A stretch of 64,000 nt of DNA from an uncultured Lachnospiraceae bacterium (GCA_947628225.1 CANQYY010000005.1:1-64000), one strand, 5' to 3'; shown: positions 46,287 to 56,407, counted from the stretch's first letter. The notes: generated by a model from the letters alone, not told the origin. Translations and numbers: made by a program.

Positions 46287-46700
46287 ATGGCTGAATTGAA
46301 AAAATTCCAGCTCGAAGTGATTTCCCCGGAGCGGGTGTTTTACACCGGCGATGTGGAAATGGTGGAGTTAACGACCACAGAGGGAGATATTGGTATTTAT
46401 GCCGGGCATATTCCTCTGACGACGATCGTGGCGCCGGGAGTTTTAACCATTACGGAAAGCAGCAGCCAGTTGAAAGAGGCTGCGGTACTGGAAGGCTTTA
46501 TGGAAATAACACCGGAAAAGGTGACGATTTTAGCCCAGTCCTGCGAATGGCCGGAGGAGATTGACATCAACCGCGCCAGGGAGGCAAAGGCAAGGGCGGA
46601 GCGCCGCTTAAAGAGTACGGACGAAGCGGTTAATATGACAAGGGCGGAGCTGGCTCTTAGGAAATCTCTGGTACGGATTGAACTGGCAGAAAGAAAGTAA
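46287..46700 (+). CDS. atpC: F0F1 ATP synthase subunit epsilon
   Basis: A 137-residue subunit with N-terminal beta sandwich (FQLEVISPERVFYTGDVEMVELTTTEGDIGIYAGHIPL) and C-terminal helical hairpin of the inhibitory type. It closes the operon and is followed by a hairpin. Confidence 0.95.
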   Translation: MAELKKFQLEVISPERVFYTGDVEMVELTTTEGDIGIYAGHIPLTTIVAPGVLTITESSSQLKEAAVLEGFMEITPEKVTILAQSCEWPEEIDINRAREAKARAERRLKSTDEAVNMTRAELALRKSLVRIELAERK

Positions 46701-46733
46701 CGTCCCTGTAAAACGTTTATATTTGTTATGTTG

Positions 46734-46774
46734 AAAAGCTGTCTTACGATCTTTTGAGAGGGGACAGCTTTTCC
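46734..46774 (+). terminator. terminator-like hairpin after the ATP synthase operon
   Basis: AAAAGCTGTC and GACAGCTTTT arms pair perfectly around a loop of about 20 bases and lie about 35 bases after atpC. The following T tract is short (TTTTCCTATA). Confidence 0.6.
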
Positions 46775-46850
46775 TATAGGGACCCATTGCCTGCGGCGTG
46801 AAAAAAGGCTGATATAATTGCCTTAGGAAAAGAGAACAGGAGGTTTGGGA

Positions 46851-47357
46851 ATGAAAAAGGCAAGTTTGACAACCCTGTGCTACATAGAAAAGGACGATTT
46901 ATATCTGATGCTGCATCGGGTAAAAAAAGAAAAGGATATCAATCAGGATAAATGGATTGGAGTAGGCGGGCATTTTGAACAGGATGAAACTCCGGAGGAA
47001 TGCCTTTTACGTGAGGTTAAGGAAGAAACGGGGCTGATCCTGACAAGTTATCGTTTCCGGGGGCTGGTCACGTTTCTCACCGATAAGGGGCAGACAGAAT
47101 ATATGTGCCTGTACACGGCGGACGGATATGAGGGGGAGCTTCTTATGGATTGTGCGGAGGGGGATTTGGAATGGGTGGAGAAAAGCCGGCTGTCCGAATT
47201 GAACCTCTGGGAGGGGGATCGGATCTTTTTCCGGTTATTAGAGGAAGACAGGGGGTTCTTTTCCCTCAAACTGCGATATGAAGGAAACCGGCTGGCGGAG
47301 GCAGTATTGGATGGAAAGAGCATACGCCCCTTTACAGAAAAGCCGGATTCGTGTTAA
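46851..47357 (+). CDS. Nudix hydrolase, MutT-like
   Basis: A 168-residue hydrolase of nucleoside diphosphates linked to another moiety. The complete Nudix box is GHFEQDETPEECLLREVKEETGL (GX5EX7REUXEEXGU), near residues 44-66. The family includes 8-oxo-dGTP cleaners, but the substrate here is open. TGATATAAT about 40 bases upstream is an extended -10 promoter, and AGGAGG precedes the ATG at 46851. Confidence 0.88.
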   Translation: MKKASLTTLCYIEKDDLYLMLHRVKKEKDINQDKWIGVGGHFEQDETPEECLLREVKEETGLILTSYRFRGLVTFLTDKGQTEYMCLYTADGYEGELLMDCAEGDLEWVEKSRLSELNLWEGDRIFFRLLEEDRGFFSLKLRYEGNRLAEAVLDGKSIRPFTEKPDSC

Positions 47358-47410
47358 AATAGAAATGTTAATATGTCTAAAGAAAGAAAAGCAGGAGGAA
47401 TACGAAGATT

Positions 47411-48925
47411 ATGGTAGTTAAAGTTATTCTTTTAATTGTATTTTTTGCGATTATGCTGGGAATTGGTTTTTATTCCAGAAAGCATGCAACGAATGTAAAC
47501 GGATTTGTCCTGGGAGGACGTTCTGTGGGACCGTGGCTGACGGCGTTTGCCTATGGTACTTCTTACTTTTCCGCCGTAGTATTTGTAGGATATGCGGGGC
47601 AGTTTGGATATAAGTACGGAATTGCCTCCACCTGGATTGGAATCGGGAATGCCCTGTTAGGTTCTTTGATCGCATGGGTCGTATTGGGAAGGCGGACCCG
47701 GATTATGACGAAGCATTTAAAATCCATGACGATGCCGGATTTCTTTGGCAAGCGGTATGACAGTAACAGCCTTCGCGTCGCTGCTTCCATGATTGCGTTT
47801 ATCTTTCTGATTCCGTATACGGCATCCGTATATAACGGCCTTTCCAATTTATTTGGCATGGCGTTTGATATTGATTACCGCATCTGTGTTCTTGTGATGG
47901 CGCTGCTGACAGGAGTCTATGTTATTGTGGGCGGTTATATGGCGACAGCCCTGAATGATTTGGTACAGGGAATCATTATGCTCTTTGGAATTGTCGCGGT
48001 AATCGCAGCCGTTCTCAGCGGGCACGGCGGTTTTATAGCGGCAATCAAAGAACTGGCGGGGGTACCGAGCGAGGTAATGCCGGGCGCCTATGCTTCCTTT
48101 TTTGGTCCTGACCCTTTGAACCTGTTGGGAGTTGTTATCCTCACTTCGCTGGGAACCTGGGGGCTGCCTCAGATGATTCAGAAGTTTTATGCCATTAAAG
48201 ACGAAAAGTCAGTACATACGGGTACGATTATTTCCACGTTGTTTGCAGTGGTTGTGGCAGGAGGCTGCTATTTCCTCGGAGGCTTTAGCCGGATATCCGG
48301 CGTACAGGCGGCTGCGGACGGAACGATTGCTTATGATACCATCATTCCGATGATGCTCTCTTCCCTGCCGGATATTTTAATAGGGGTTGTCATTGTGCTT
48401 GTGCTTTCTGCTTCGATGTCTACCTTGTCCAGTCTGGTCCTGACCTCCAGCTCCACTTTAACACTGGATTTTATTAAACCGCTTTTTATAAAGCAGATGG
48501 ATGATAAGAAGCAGCTAATCTGGATGCGGGTGCTGCTGGCATTTTTCATTATTATATCTGTTGTGATTGCCCTTGATCCACCGGCATTTATCGCCCAGCT
48601 GATGGGAATCTCCTGGGGAGCGCTGGCGGGCGCGTTTTTGGCTCCGTTCTTATACGGATTGTACTGGAAGGGAGTTACGAAGGCGGCAGTCTGGGCAAGC
48701 TTTGCCTGTGGCATCGGGATTACCGTGTCCAATATGTTTTTAAACTACATTGCTTCTCCGATTAATGCCGGAGCCATTGCTATGATAGCCGGGCTTGTCG
48801 TTGTACCGGTGGTCAGCCTTTTGACTCCGAAAATGAAAAAGAGCGATGTGGATGAGATTTTTGCATGTCTGAATGAAAAAGTAGTAGTAGAACAGAGGAT
48901 GGCTTTACCGGAGGAAGAGGAATAA
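47411..48925 (+). CDS. sodium:solute symporter
   Basis: A 504-residue membrane transporter of the SSS family (LeuT fold) with about thirteen helices. Motifs include FVLGGRSVGPWLTAFAYGTSYFSAVVFVGYAG and VLVLSASMSTLSSLVLTSSSTL in the Na+ site region. The solute is unknown. It fits with the predicted sodium bioenergetics of the neighbouring ATP synthase. The diguanylate cyclase start codon follows the stop immediately. Confidence 0.88.
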   Translation: MVVKVILLIVFFAIMLGIGFYSRKHATNVNGFVLGGRSVGPWLTAFAYGTSYFSAVVFVGYAGQFGYKYGIASTWIGIGNALLGSLIAWVVLGRRTRIMTKHLKSMTMPDFFGKRYDSNSLRVAASMIAFIFLIPYTASVYNGLSNLFGMAFDIDYRICVLVMALLTGVYVIVGGYMATALNDLVQGIIMLFGIVAVIAAVLSGHGGFIAAIKELAGVPSEVMPGAYASFFGPDPLNLLGVVILTSLGTWGLPQMIQKFYAIKDEKSVHTGTIISTLFAVVVAGGCYFLGGFSRISGVQAAADGTIAYDTIIPMMLSSLPDILIGVVIVLVLSASMSTLSSLVLTSSSTLTLDFIKPLFIKQMDDKKQLIWMRVLLAFFIIISVVIALDPPAFIAQLMGISWGALAGAFLAPFLYGLYWKGVTKAAVWASFACGIGITVSNMFLNYIASPINAGAIAMIAGLVVVPVVSLLTPKMKKSDVDEIFACLNEKVVVEQRMALPEEEE

Positions 48926-50188
48926 ATGGCTCAAGAGAAAAAACGACGCAGTCTAATATTTTCTATTATGCGGATGTCGGTTATTCCGATATTGCTGCTG
49001 GGAATTATACTGACAATTTACAGTCAAAATTCAGTCCGGGAAGGAATGAGTTATGAGGTAGAAAAAAAGTTATCAGGAATTGCCCACAATCTGATCAGTG
49101 TATACAATATGCTGGATGGCGGAGAATTCCATGAGGAAGAGGGAAAACTGTTTAAGGGAGAAACAGAACTCACATCGGATTACCGGATCCTGGATGATAT
49201 AAAAACAGATACGGGCGCTGACGTAACTATTTTTTTCGGTAAGGAACGCCGTCTGACTACTCTGATAGACAAAGAGGGAAATCGAATGATCGGTACCATG
49301 GTATCCGATGCGGTGGCGGAAAGAGTGCTGCAAAGCGGCGAGGAATATTTTTCCAGCAATGTTGATGTCAACGGGATGGAGTATTTTGGCTATTATGTAC
49401 CCATCCGAAACGATGCCGGCGAGATTGTGGGAATCAGCTTTGCCGGCGAATCGGCAAAAACCGTCAATGGCTCCATGAAATACATGACGCAGGGAAATGT
49501 TATCATCTGTATTTTTGCTGTTTTGTTAGCCGGTGTTATCTGCTATATTTTGTCGCAGAGGATGGTAGAGGAAATTTCCCATATAAAAAAATTTCTTGGC
49601 AGGCTGGCGCAGGGGAATTTTTCCCAGAAGATATCAAGAAGCGTATTAAGGCGGCGGGATGAACTGGCGGATATAGGGGAGTATGCGGAAATTGTCAGCT
49701 ATTCTCTGGCGGATTTGGTTTCCAAGGATCCGCTGACCGGACTTCTGAACCGCCGGGCATTCCTTATGAAGATAGAAGAACGATGGGGTCAGCAGAATTT
49801 TTCGCTGGCAATGTGCGATATTGACTATTTTAAAAGTGTCAATGATTCTTACGGGCATGAAAAGGGTGATGAGGTTTTAAAATATGTGGCGGATGTGCTG
49901 AAAAATGTTATGGAAGAAACTGGCTTCGTATCCCGTTGGGGCGGGGAGGAATTTCTCATTGGATATGAAGGAAGCATGCCTGAGATTGAGAAACGGTTGG
50001 AGCAGATAAAGGAAGTGATTTTGGAAAAAGAATTTGAAGGCGGGGGAAATTCCTTCCATATTTCCATGACCTTTGGCGTTACCGCTGCTCATCCGGAAGA
50101 ATCCTTTGATGAAACGATCCGCCGTGCGGACGACCTCTTATACGAGGGAAAACAAAACGGAAGAAACCGGATTATATCTGCGAAGTAA
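48926..50188 (+). CDS. membrane diguanylate cyclase with Cache sensor and HAMP
   Basis: A 420-residue signalling enzyme that makes cyclic di-GMP from two GTP. Order: membrane helix (about 15-33), extracellular single Cache-like domain (35-185), second helix (about 190-210), HAMP-like linker, GGDEF domain. The active site is the variant GGEEF (SRWGGEEFLIGYEG), which is catalytically competent in known enzymes; DPLTGLLNRRAF starts the domain. I do not see the RXXD inhibitory site clearly. Coupled to the symporter gene without a gap, so the symporter solute may be its signal. Confidence 0.9.
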   Translation: MAQEKKRRSLIFSIMRMSVIPILLLGIILTIYSQNSVREGMSYEVEKKLSGIAHNLISVYNMLDGGEFHEEEGKLFKGETELTSDYRILDDIKTDTGADVTIFFGKERRLTTLIDKEGNRMIGTMVSDAVAERVLQSGEEYFSSNVDVNGMEYFGYYVPIRNDAGEIVGISFAGESAKTVNGSMKYMTQGNVIICIFAVLLAGVICYILSQRMVEEISHIKKFLGRLAQGNFSQKISRSVLRRRDELADIGEYAEIVSYSLADLVSKDPLTGLLNRRAFLMKIEERWGQQNFSLAMCDIDYFKSVNDSYGHEKGDEVLKYVADVLKNVMEETGFVSRWGGEEFLIGYEGSMPEIEKRLEQIKEVILEKEFEGGGNSFHISMTFGVTAAHPEESFDETIRRADDLLYEGKQNGRNRIISAK

Positions 50189-50205
50189 TAAAGGGGGAAA
50201 GGTAC

Positions 50206-51195
50206 TTGGCGAAAACGGCGAATCAAAAGCGGAAGCTGTTTTATCTTCTATTTTTGCTGCAGGAGGAGAGCGACGCCAGCCACCCTGTTTCCATGAAGAG
50301 AATCCTTTCCTCACTGGAGAGCCATGGGATATTGGCAGAGCGGAAAAGCATTTATTCCGATATGGAAACATTGCGTACACTGGGTTATGATGTGGAGTAT
50401 CAGGCGGGGAAACCGGCGGGATATTATTTGGGAAGCCGCGAATTTGAATTGCCGGAGTTGAAGCTGCTAGTAGATGCTGTGCAGGCGTCCAAATTTGTAA
50501 CAGAGAAGCAGAGCGATATTCTGATAAAAAAACTGGAGCGGTTTGTCAGCCGCTATGAGGCAAATGCCCTGCAGCGTCAGGTTCGGGTTCAGAATCGGAT
50601 AAAGTCGGCGAATATGTCCACGCTTTATCTCATTGACGGCATTCATCAGGCGATTCACGGGGACCATGAAATTTCTTTTTCCTATTGTGAATGGAATTTG
50701 CAAAAAAAGCTGGTTCTGCGTCATGGGGGCAAACCGTACCGGGTGTCGCCCTGGGCCCTGTTATGGGAGGACGAGAATTACTATCTGGTGGCATATGAAC
50801 AGGAATCCAAAATGATAAAATATTTCCGGGTGGACAAGATGAAGCAGATTCAAATCGAAAAAGAAAAACGCCATGGGAAAAAAGAATTTGAATCTTTGGA
50901 TTGGGAGAGGCTGTCCAGAAAAAATTTTGGCATGTTTGCCGGAGAGGAAAAAGACCTGCTTTTGGAATTTCCTGAAAAACTGGTGGGAGTGGCGATTGAC
51001 CGGTTCGGCAGCAGCGTGCCGCTGATACCGATGGAGGGCGGAGTTTTTTGCATTCGGGTACCGGTAAATATCAGCCGCCAATTTTACGGCTGGCTTGCGG
51101 GGCTGGGAAATGAAGTCCGGATAGTGGAGCCGGCAGAGGAAGCAGAAAAATATTATCATTATTTAGAGGAAATTATAGAGAACAGGAGGATATGA
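50206..51195 (+). CDS. WYL-domain transcriptional regulator
   Basis: A 329-residue DNA-binding protein. An N-terminal winged helix (MKRILSSLESHGILAERKSIYSDMETLRTLGYDVEY) is followed by a WYL ligand-sensing domain (about 145-220; RVSPWALLWEDENYYLVAYEQ) and a WCX extension. Such proteins sense nucleic-acid-related or other ligands. AAGGGGGAAAGG precedes TTG at 50206. Its stop overlaps the hydrogenase start, implying control of, or coupling with, that gene. Confidence 0.88.
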   Translation: MAKTANQKRKLFYLLFLLQEESDASHPVSMKRILSSLESHGILAERKSIYSDMETLRTLGYDVEYQAGKPAGYYLGSREFELPELKLLVDAVQASKFVTEKQSDILIKKLERFVSRYEANALQRQVRVQNRIKSANMSTLYLIDGIHQAIHGDHEISFSYCEWNLQKKLVLRHGGKPYRVSPWALLWEDENYYLVAYEQESKMIKYFRVDKMKQIQIEKEKRHGKKEFESLDWERLSRKNFGMFAGEEKDLLLEFPEKLVGVAIDRFGSSVPLIPMEGGVFCIRVPVNISRQFYGWLAGLGNEVRIVEPAEEAEKYYHYLEEIIENRRI

Positions 51196-52694
51196 TGAGA
51201 GGAATCCAGACACCGATAAAAAAGTTACGGAAAAAAGTATTTACCGAGGTTGCAAAGGTCGCCTTTGACTCGAAAAATATCAATGATGATATTGAGGCGA
51301 TTCCCTACAAGATAACGCCAAGCGAGGTGCCCCTGTACCGCGAGAGTATTTACCGCGAACGCGCCATCTGCTCCGAGCGGGTACGCCTTGCCATGGGACT
51401 TTCCCTTCGCCCGGATGACGAGCCGGTTCACGTTACCAGTGGCCTCGACGCCAGTAATGTGGCGGAAAAGTATTATGAACCGCCGCTAATGCAGGTAATT
51501 CCGTCTGCCTGTGATATGTGCGAGGACAATGTTTATGAGGTGTCGGACCAGTGCCGTGGCTGTATGGCTCATCCCTGTATAGAGGTATGTCCTAAAAATG
51601 CGATTTCCATGGTAAACGGAAGATCCTATATTGATAAGGAGTCCTGTATCAAATGTGGTAAATGCAAAGCGATCTGCCCCTACGATGCGATCGCAAAAAA
51701 AATACGGCCCTGTGCCGCCGCCTGTGGGATTAAAGCGATCAGCAGTGATGAGTACGGACGGGCGAAAATTGATAACGAGAAGTGTGTTTCCTGCGGACAG
51801 TGTATGGTGAGTTGTCCTTTTAGCGCCATTGCTGATAAATCACAGATATTTCAGTTGATTCAGGCAATGAAACAGGGGCCGGTTATTGCAGAGCTGGCGC
51901 CGGCGGTAATCGGCCAGTTCGGGGATGACGTCCGTCTTTGGAAGATAAAAGCCGCCTTAAAGGAAATTGGATTTGCGGATGTCTATGAGGTTGCCCTCGG
52001 CGCGGATATTGGCGCCATAACTGAAGCGCGCCACTATGTCCATGAGGTAAAGACCGGTAAACTGCCGTTTCTTTTAACCTCCTGCTGCCCGGCATGGTCC
52101 ATGCTGGCAAAGAGGGTTCTGCCGGATATGGTGGAAACTGTTTCCAGCGCCCTGACCCCGATGGTTGCCACTGCCCGGACGATTAAACAGCGACATCCCG
52201 ATTCCAAAATTGTATTTGTCGGGCCATGCGCCGCCAAAAAGCTGGAGGCATCCCGGCGTACGGTCCGGAGTGATGTGGATTTTGTCATTACCTTTGAGGA
52301 ACTGGAGGCAATTTTTGCGGCAAAGGGAATTGATATGGAAACTTATGAATGCGAGGAGCCTATCCATGATGCTACGGGAACCGGACGCGGCTATGCTGTC
52401 GCCGGAGGTGTTGCCAATGCTATTGAAAATTGTATTAATGAATACTACCCCGATACAGAAGTTTACATCGAGCATGCAGAGGGCTTAACGGATTGCCAGA
52501 AAATGCTGATGCTGGCAAAGGCGGGGAAAAAGGATGGCTGCCTGATAGAAGGCATGGGCTGTCCCGGCGGATGTGTTGCCGGAGTGGGAACGAATATTGC
52601 CGTTTCCAAGGGAGCGCAGGCAGTGCGGAAATTTGTGAAAGATTCCACTACGCCGCTTCCGCCGAAGGAATATTCTAAAATTGAACTGCCATAA
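51195..52694 (+). CDS. [FeFe] hydrogenase-like protein, group B type
   Basis: A 499-residue iron-sulfur enzyme. The N-terminal half has several 4Fe-4S motifs: CDMC with CRGC-CIEVCPK (about 106-133), CIKCGKCKAICP (151-162), extra Cys in RPCAAACG, and CVSCGQCMVSCP (197-208). The H-cluster domain has TSCCPAW (295-301), GPCAAKKLE (343-351) and EGMGCPGGC (452-460). The second motif has GPC where group A enzymes have MPC, as in the less studied group B. ATG at 51195 has AGGAGG six bases upstream and overlaps the WYL stop. HydE is 24 kb upstream. The electron partner is unknown. Confidence 0.88.
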   Translation: MRGIQTPIKKLRKKVFTEVAKVAFDSKNINDDIEAIPYKITPSEVPLYRESIYRERAICSERVRLAMGLSLRPDDEPVHVTSGLDASNVAEKYYEPPLMQVIPSACDMCEDNVYEVSDQCRGCMAHPCIEVCPKNAISMVNGRSYIDKESCIKCGKCKAICPYDAIAKKIRPCAAACGIKAISSDEYGRAKIDNEKCVSCGQCMVSCPFSAIADKSQIFQLIQAMKQGPVIAELAPAVIGQFGDDVRLWKIKAALKEIGFADVYEVALGADIGAITEARHYVHEVKTGKLPFLLTSCCPAWSMLAKRVLPDMVETVSSALTPMVATARTIKQRHPDSKIVFVGPCAAKKLEASRRTVRSDVDFVITFEELEAIFAAKGIDMETYECEEPIHDATGTGRGYAVAGGVANAIENCINEYYPDTEVYIEHAEGLTDCQKMLMLAKAGKKDGCLIEGMGCPGGCVAGVGTNIAVSKGAQAVRKFVKDSTTPLPPKEYSKIELP

Positions 52695-52750
52695 TGCCGG
52701 GTGAAAGGCAAACTTTTGAATCATAAGGCCGGATGCGGAAGGATAAGAGA

Positions 52751-53938
52751 ATGATACGCAAGATTGTTTTATTTACAAAGGGAATTGAAACCCTTTGGTA
52801 TTTCAGTGAACAGTTGGGTAAAACCTTTGAACGTCTGGGATATGAGGTATTTTACTTTGACCAGTGCCATGAATACGACAGTCTGTCAAAGCTTCTCTGG
52901 TTTTGCGAGCCAAAGGTAACGGCCGCCGTCAGCTTTAATTTTGATGGCTGCAGCGGAGAAGAATATATGATAGATGCCGGGGGAATTAACTTTTTTGAGG
53001 CAAGGGAGATTCCTTTTATTAATATTGTCGTGGATCATCCCTTTTATTATCATAAGTTTCTCCCCTATCTGCCGAAGGATTATACCCAGATATCGATAGA
53101 CAGGGAGCATGAAGCATATTTAAAGAGATTTTTCCCGGATATGAAAAGAGGGCCTTTTTTACCGTTGGCAGGCACTTCCCTCTGGGAAGAAGATACTCTG
53201 CCCGGCTGGGAAAAAAGGCCGGTGGATGTCGTATTTACAGGAAATTATACGCCGCCGTCCGTATTTGAAGAAGCTATCACACGGATAAATGATGAGTATA
53301 CGGAATTTTATTATGGCATCATACGGGATTTTATTGAGCACCCGCATATGGGAATGACGGCGGGGATTACCCGGCATCTGAAAGAATCGGTAGAGGGAAT
53401 TGATGAAAAGGGCATAAAAGAATGTATGCCTAATATGATATTTATTGATTTATATGTAAGGCATTATTTCCGGGGAGAGGTAGTAAAATCTTTAGTGGAT
53501 GCCGGAATTACCGTGCGCTGTTTTGGAGCCGGCTGGGATAAGCTCGACTGCCGCCATCCGGAAAATCTTGTGAAGGGCGATGTACTGGATTCCCTTGGGT
53601 GCCTCCAGCAAATCAGCCGGGCTAAGATTTCGTTAAACGTGATGCCGTGGTTTAAGGAGGGCGCCCATGACCGGGTCTTTAACTCTATGCTCAACGGAGC
53701 GGTCTGTTTTACCGACTGGAGCCGTTACCTCCGGGAAGAATTAAGGGATAACGAAGATGTTGTATTTTACGAGCTTTCCGAGCTTGAATCCCTGCCGGAA
53801 AAGATAAGAGGCCTGCTCCGGGACAGAGAAAAATGGGAGAGGATGCAAAAACAGGCTTATAAGACGGCAAAAGAGCGGCATACCTGGGAACACCGCGCCA
53901 GGCGCATTCACGAAGAAATACTTTGCAAGATACCATAA
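52751..53938 (+). CDS. glycosyltransferase, CgeB-like
   Basis: A 395-residue cytoplasmic protein with two Rossmann-like halves. The C-terminal half (ISLNVMPWFKEGAHDRVFNSMLNGAVCFTD) matches the glycosyl transferase group 1/CgeB-like domain, whose Glu/Asn residues bind the sugar nucleotide. The acceptor is unknown. CgeB relatives act in spore surface maturation. An ATG at 52733 is possible, but AAGGA lies better for 52751. It stands between the hydrogenase and a penicillin-binding protein. Confidence 0.75.
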   Translation: MIRKIVLFTKGIETLWYFSEQLGKTFERLGYEVFYFDQCHEYDSLSKLLWFCEPKVTAAVSFNFDGCSGEEYMIDAGGINFFEAREIPFINIVVDHPFYYHKFLPYLPKDYTQISIDREHEAYLKRFFPDMKRGPFLPLAGTSLWEEDTLPGWEKRPVDVVFTGNYTPPSVFEEAITRINDEYTEFYYGIIRDFIEHPHMGMTAGITRHLKESVEGIDEKGIKECMPNMIFIDLYVRHYFRGEVVKSLVDAGITVRCFGAGWDKLDCRHPENLVKGDVLDSLGCLQQISRAKISLNVMPWFKEGAHDRVFNSMLNGAVCFTDWSRYLREELRDNEDVVFYELSELESLPEKIRGLLRDREKWERMQKQAYKTAKERHTWEHRARRIHEEILCKIP

Positions 53939-54021
53939 TATGAGATATAATATAAGATGTATGCACATTGCTGAAATTACCAAAGGGGAGAGATAGATCC
54001 GAGTATAAAAGGGAGGCTTAT

Positions 54022-56325
54022 ATGGCAAAAAATAAAACCAAAAAGCATAAAAAGCATAGAAAATTCTGGCTTGGCTTTAAAATTTTTCTCTTGCTTTTTC
54101 TCCTGTCCATTCTTGTAGGAGGAATCATTTTCTATTTTAAATACGGAAAGCAGATATTCGCCATGCAGGATGAGGCAAAGGCGCTTGTACAGGCATCCTC
54201 TGCGGAAACCTTCCGCACTTCGGAAACCTCGATTGCCTATAACAGCAAGGGCAAGCAGATTGCTGTGCTGAAGGGGGAAAAGGATGCGTATTATCTTGGA
54301 ATCGAATCCATTCCCGAGTATGCCAAAAATGCCTTTATCGCAACGGAGGACAGAAAATTTTATACACATGACGGCATTGACGGCGAGGGCATTATCCGCG
54401 CGGCGCTGGCATTGATTAAAAATAATGGAGAGAAGACACAGGGGGCATCGACGATCACTCAGCAGTTGGCGAGAGGGGTTTTTCTTACCACGGAAAAAAC
54501 CTATGAGAGAAAAATCAAGGAGATCTTTCTTGCCAAGGAGTTGGAAAATAAGTACACAAAGGATCAGATATTGGAATTTTATCTGAATACCATTTTCTTT
54601 GCCAATGGTTATTATGGCCTGGAGGCGGCTGCCAGAGGATATTTCAGTAAGAGCTGCCAGGATTTATCGCTGGCTCAGCTTTGCTTTCTCTGCGCGATAC
54701 CGAATAACCCGAGCCTGTATGACCCGGAGAAAAAATTTGAAAATACACTGAAAAGAAAAAATCGTATTCTTGACCAGATGCTCAGCGAGGGTAAAATTAA
54801 TCAGGTAGAATATGATGATGCTTATAATGAGAAGATTAAGCTGAAGATCCAGGAAGTGAAAAAAAGGGATTATATCCAGACCTTCGTTTCCTATAGCGCG
54901 ATCCGGGCATTGATGAAGGTAAACGGATTTGAGTTTAAAAATGAGTTTGACGATGATAAGGAGAGAAAAGAATACGAGGAGGACTATGAAGAAGAGTACG
55001 CGGCGGCGCAGCAGATGTTATTAAATAACGGCTATCGTATTTATACCTCTCTTGATTTGAGCATGCAGAAAAAATTGCAAAAAGCGATTGACAATAATTT
55101 ATCCGGTTTTAAAGAAAAGGCATCTAACGGTACTTACAAAATGCAGGGGGCGGCCGTCTGCATTGACAATGAAACCGGACGGGTGGTAGCCGTTGTCGGG
55201 GGGAGAACGCAGAAGACCAGCGGCTATTCCCTTAACCGCGCCTATCAGTCCTATCGTCAGCCGGGAAGCTCCGTGAAGCCGCTGATTGTGTATACACCGT
55301 CGCTGGAGAGGGGCTCTACGGCATATACAACAATAAACGACCATAAGTTTAAAGACGGCCCCTCCAATTCCAACGGGCGCTATTACGGTTATGTTTCTCT
55401 GCGCTTCGCCGTGGAACAGTCGCTGAATACCGTAGCCTGGCAGTTGTTTGAGAAACTGACGCCGGAGGTGGGGCTGGATTATCTCCTGCAAATGAACTTT
55501 AACCGCATTGTCCCGTCCGATTACTATCTGCCCGCCTCGCTGGGAGGCCTGACTTATGGCGCCAGTCCTTTGGAAATGGCGTCTGCCTACGCTACTTTGG
55601 AGAACGATGGTAAATACAGGGAGCCTACCTGTATTGTGAAAATTCTTGATGCGGATGGGAACACGGTCGTAGAAGATGATGTCAATGAGAAATATGTTTA
55701 TAATGCCGATGCCGCTAACTCTATGGTGGATATTCTAACCGGAGTATTTTCCCGCGGTACGGCTTCCGGATTGGGACTGGATAACGGGATGCCCTGCGCC
55801 GGTAAGACCGGGACGACCAATGACAAAAAGGACGGATGGTTCTGCGGCTTTACTCCGTATTATACAACCGCCGTCTGGATTGGTTATGATTCTCCGAGAA
55901 CGGTATCGGATTTGTACGGCTCTACCTATCCGGGGCGCACATGGCATGAGTTTATGAATGATATTCATACCGATTTAAAAGTCAAGAGTTTTAAATTTCA
56001 AAAGAAGTCCTCCGGTTCTTCTAAAGGAAATTACTCCTCCGGCGGCAGCGGCGGTAGCGGAGGCAGCGGATATTCCGGTGGAGGCAGTAAGAATGTAGAC
56101 AAGGATCCTTCCGATAAAGATACGGATGTGGATAAAGATGCGGACGACGATAAGGAGCCCGCTGCCACACCATTAAAAAAGGAGCCGAAAAGGACGAAGC
56201 CTCCGGCTCAGAAGACAAAGGAACCGGTTCAGACAAAGGCGCCGGTTACGCAACCGCCGGCAGAGGAGGAAGATGACGGCGGCGATGTTGATGACAGTGA
56301 CCCTGCTGAAGAGGGGGAAGAATAA
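54022..56325 (+). CDS. class A penicillin-binding protein (PBP1A-like)
   Basis: A 767-residue bifunctional cell-wall synthase. An N-terminal membrane helix (about 17-43) is followed by the GT51 glycosyltransferase (E109 in ATEDRKFYTHDG; TQQLARG) and the transpeptidase domain with S416-x-x-K419 (PGSSVKP), SLN and KTGTT motifs. The last 110 residues are disordered: a Gly/Ser tract, then Asp/Lys-rich and Pro/Lys-rich parts, ending in a highly acidic tail. GGGAGG precedes ATG at 54022. Confidence 0.93.
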   Translation: MAKNKTKKHKKHRKFWLGFKIFLLLFLLSILVGGIIFYFKYGKQIFAMQDEAKALVQASSAETFRTSETSIAYNSKGKQIAVLKGEKDAYYLGIESIPEYAKNAFIATEDRKFYTHDGIDGEGIIRAALALIKNNGEKTQGASTITQQLARGVFLTTEKTYERKIKEIFLAKELENKYTKDQILEFYLNTIFFANGYYGLEAAARGYFSKSCQDLSLAQLCFLCAIPNNPSLYDPEKKFENTLKRKNRILDQMLSEGKINQVEYDDAYNEKIKLKIQEVKKRDYIQTFVSYSAIRALMKVNGFEFKNEFDDDKERKEYEEDYEEEYAAAQQMLLNNGYRIYTSLDLSMQKKLQKAIDNNLSGFKEKASNGTYKMQGAAVCIDNETGRVVAVVGGRTQKTSGYSLNRAYQSYRQPGSSVKPLIVYTPSLERGSTAYTTINDHKFKDGPSNSNGRYYGYVSLRFAVEQSLNTVAWQLFEKLTPEVGLDYLLQMNFNRIVPSDYYLPASLGGLTYGASPLEMASAYATLENDGKYREPTCIVKILDADGNTVVEDDVNEKYVYNADAANSMVDILTGVFSRGTASGLGLDNGMPCAGKTGTTNDKKDGWFCGFTPYYTTAVWIGYDSPRTVSDLYGSTYPGRTWHEFMNDIHTDLKVKSFKFQKKSSGSSKGNYSSGGSGGSGGSGYSGGGSKNVDKDPSDKDTDVDKDADDDKEPAATPLKKEPKRTKPPAQKTKEPVQTKAPVTQPPAEEEDDGGDVDDSDPAEEGEE

Positions 56326-56340
56326 AAAAAGACAGAATGA

Positions 56341-56378
56341 AAAAAACCAGCCCGTTCCGATAGGAAAGGCTGGTTTTT
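56341..56378. terminator. bidirectional terminator between the PBP gene and prs
   Basis: AAAAAACCAGCC (56341-56352) pairs with GGCTGGTTTTT (from 56368) around a 15-base loop, with A and T tracts suited to both converging genes. Confidence 0.85.
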
Positions 56379-56407
56379 CATGTCAGGCAAACAATAAATA
56401 AAACAAA

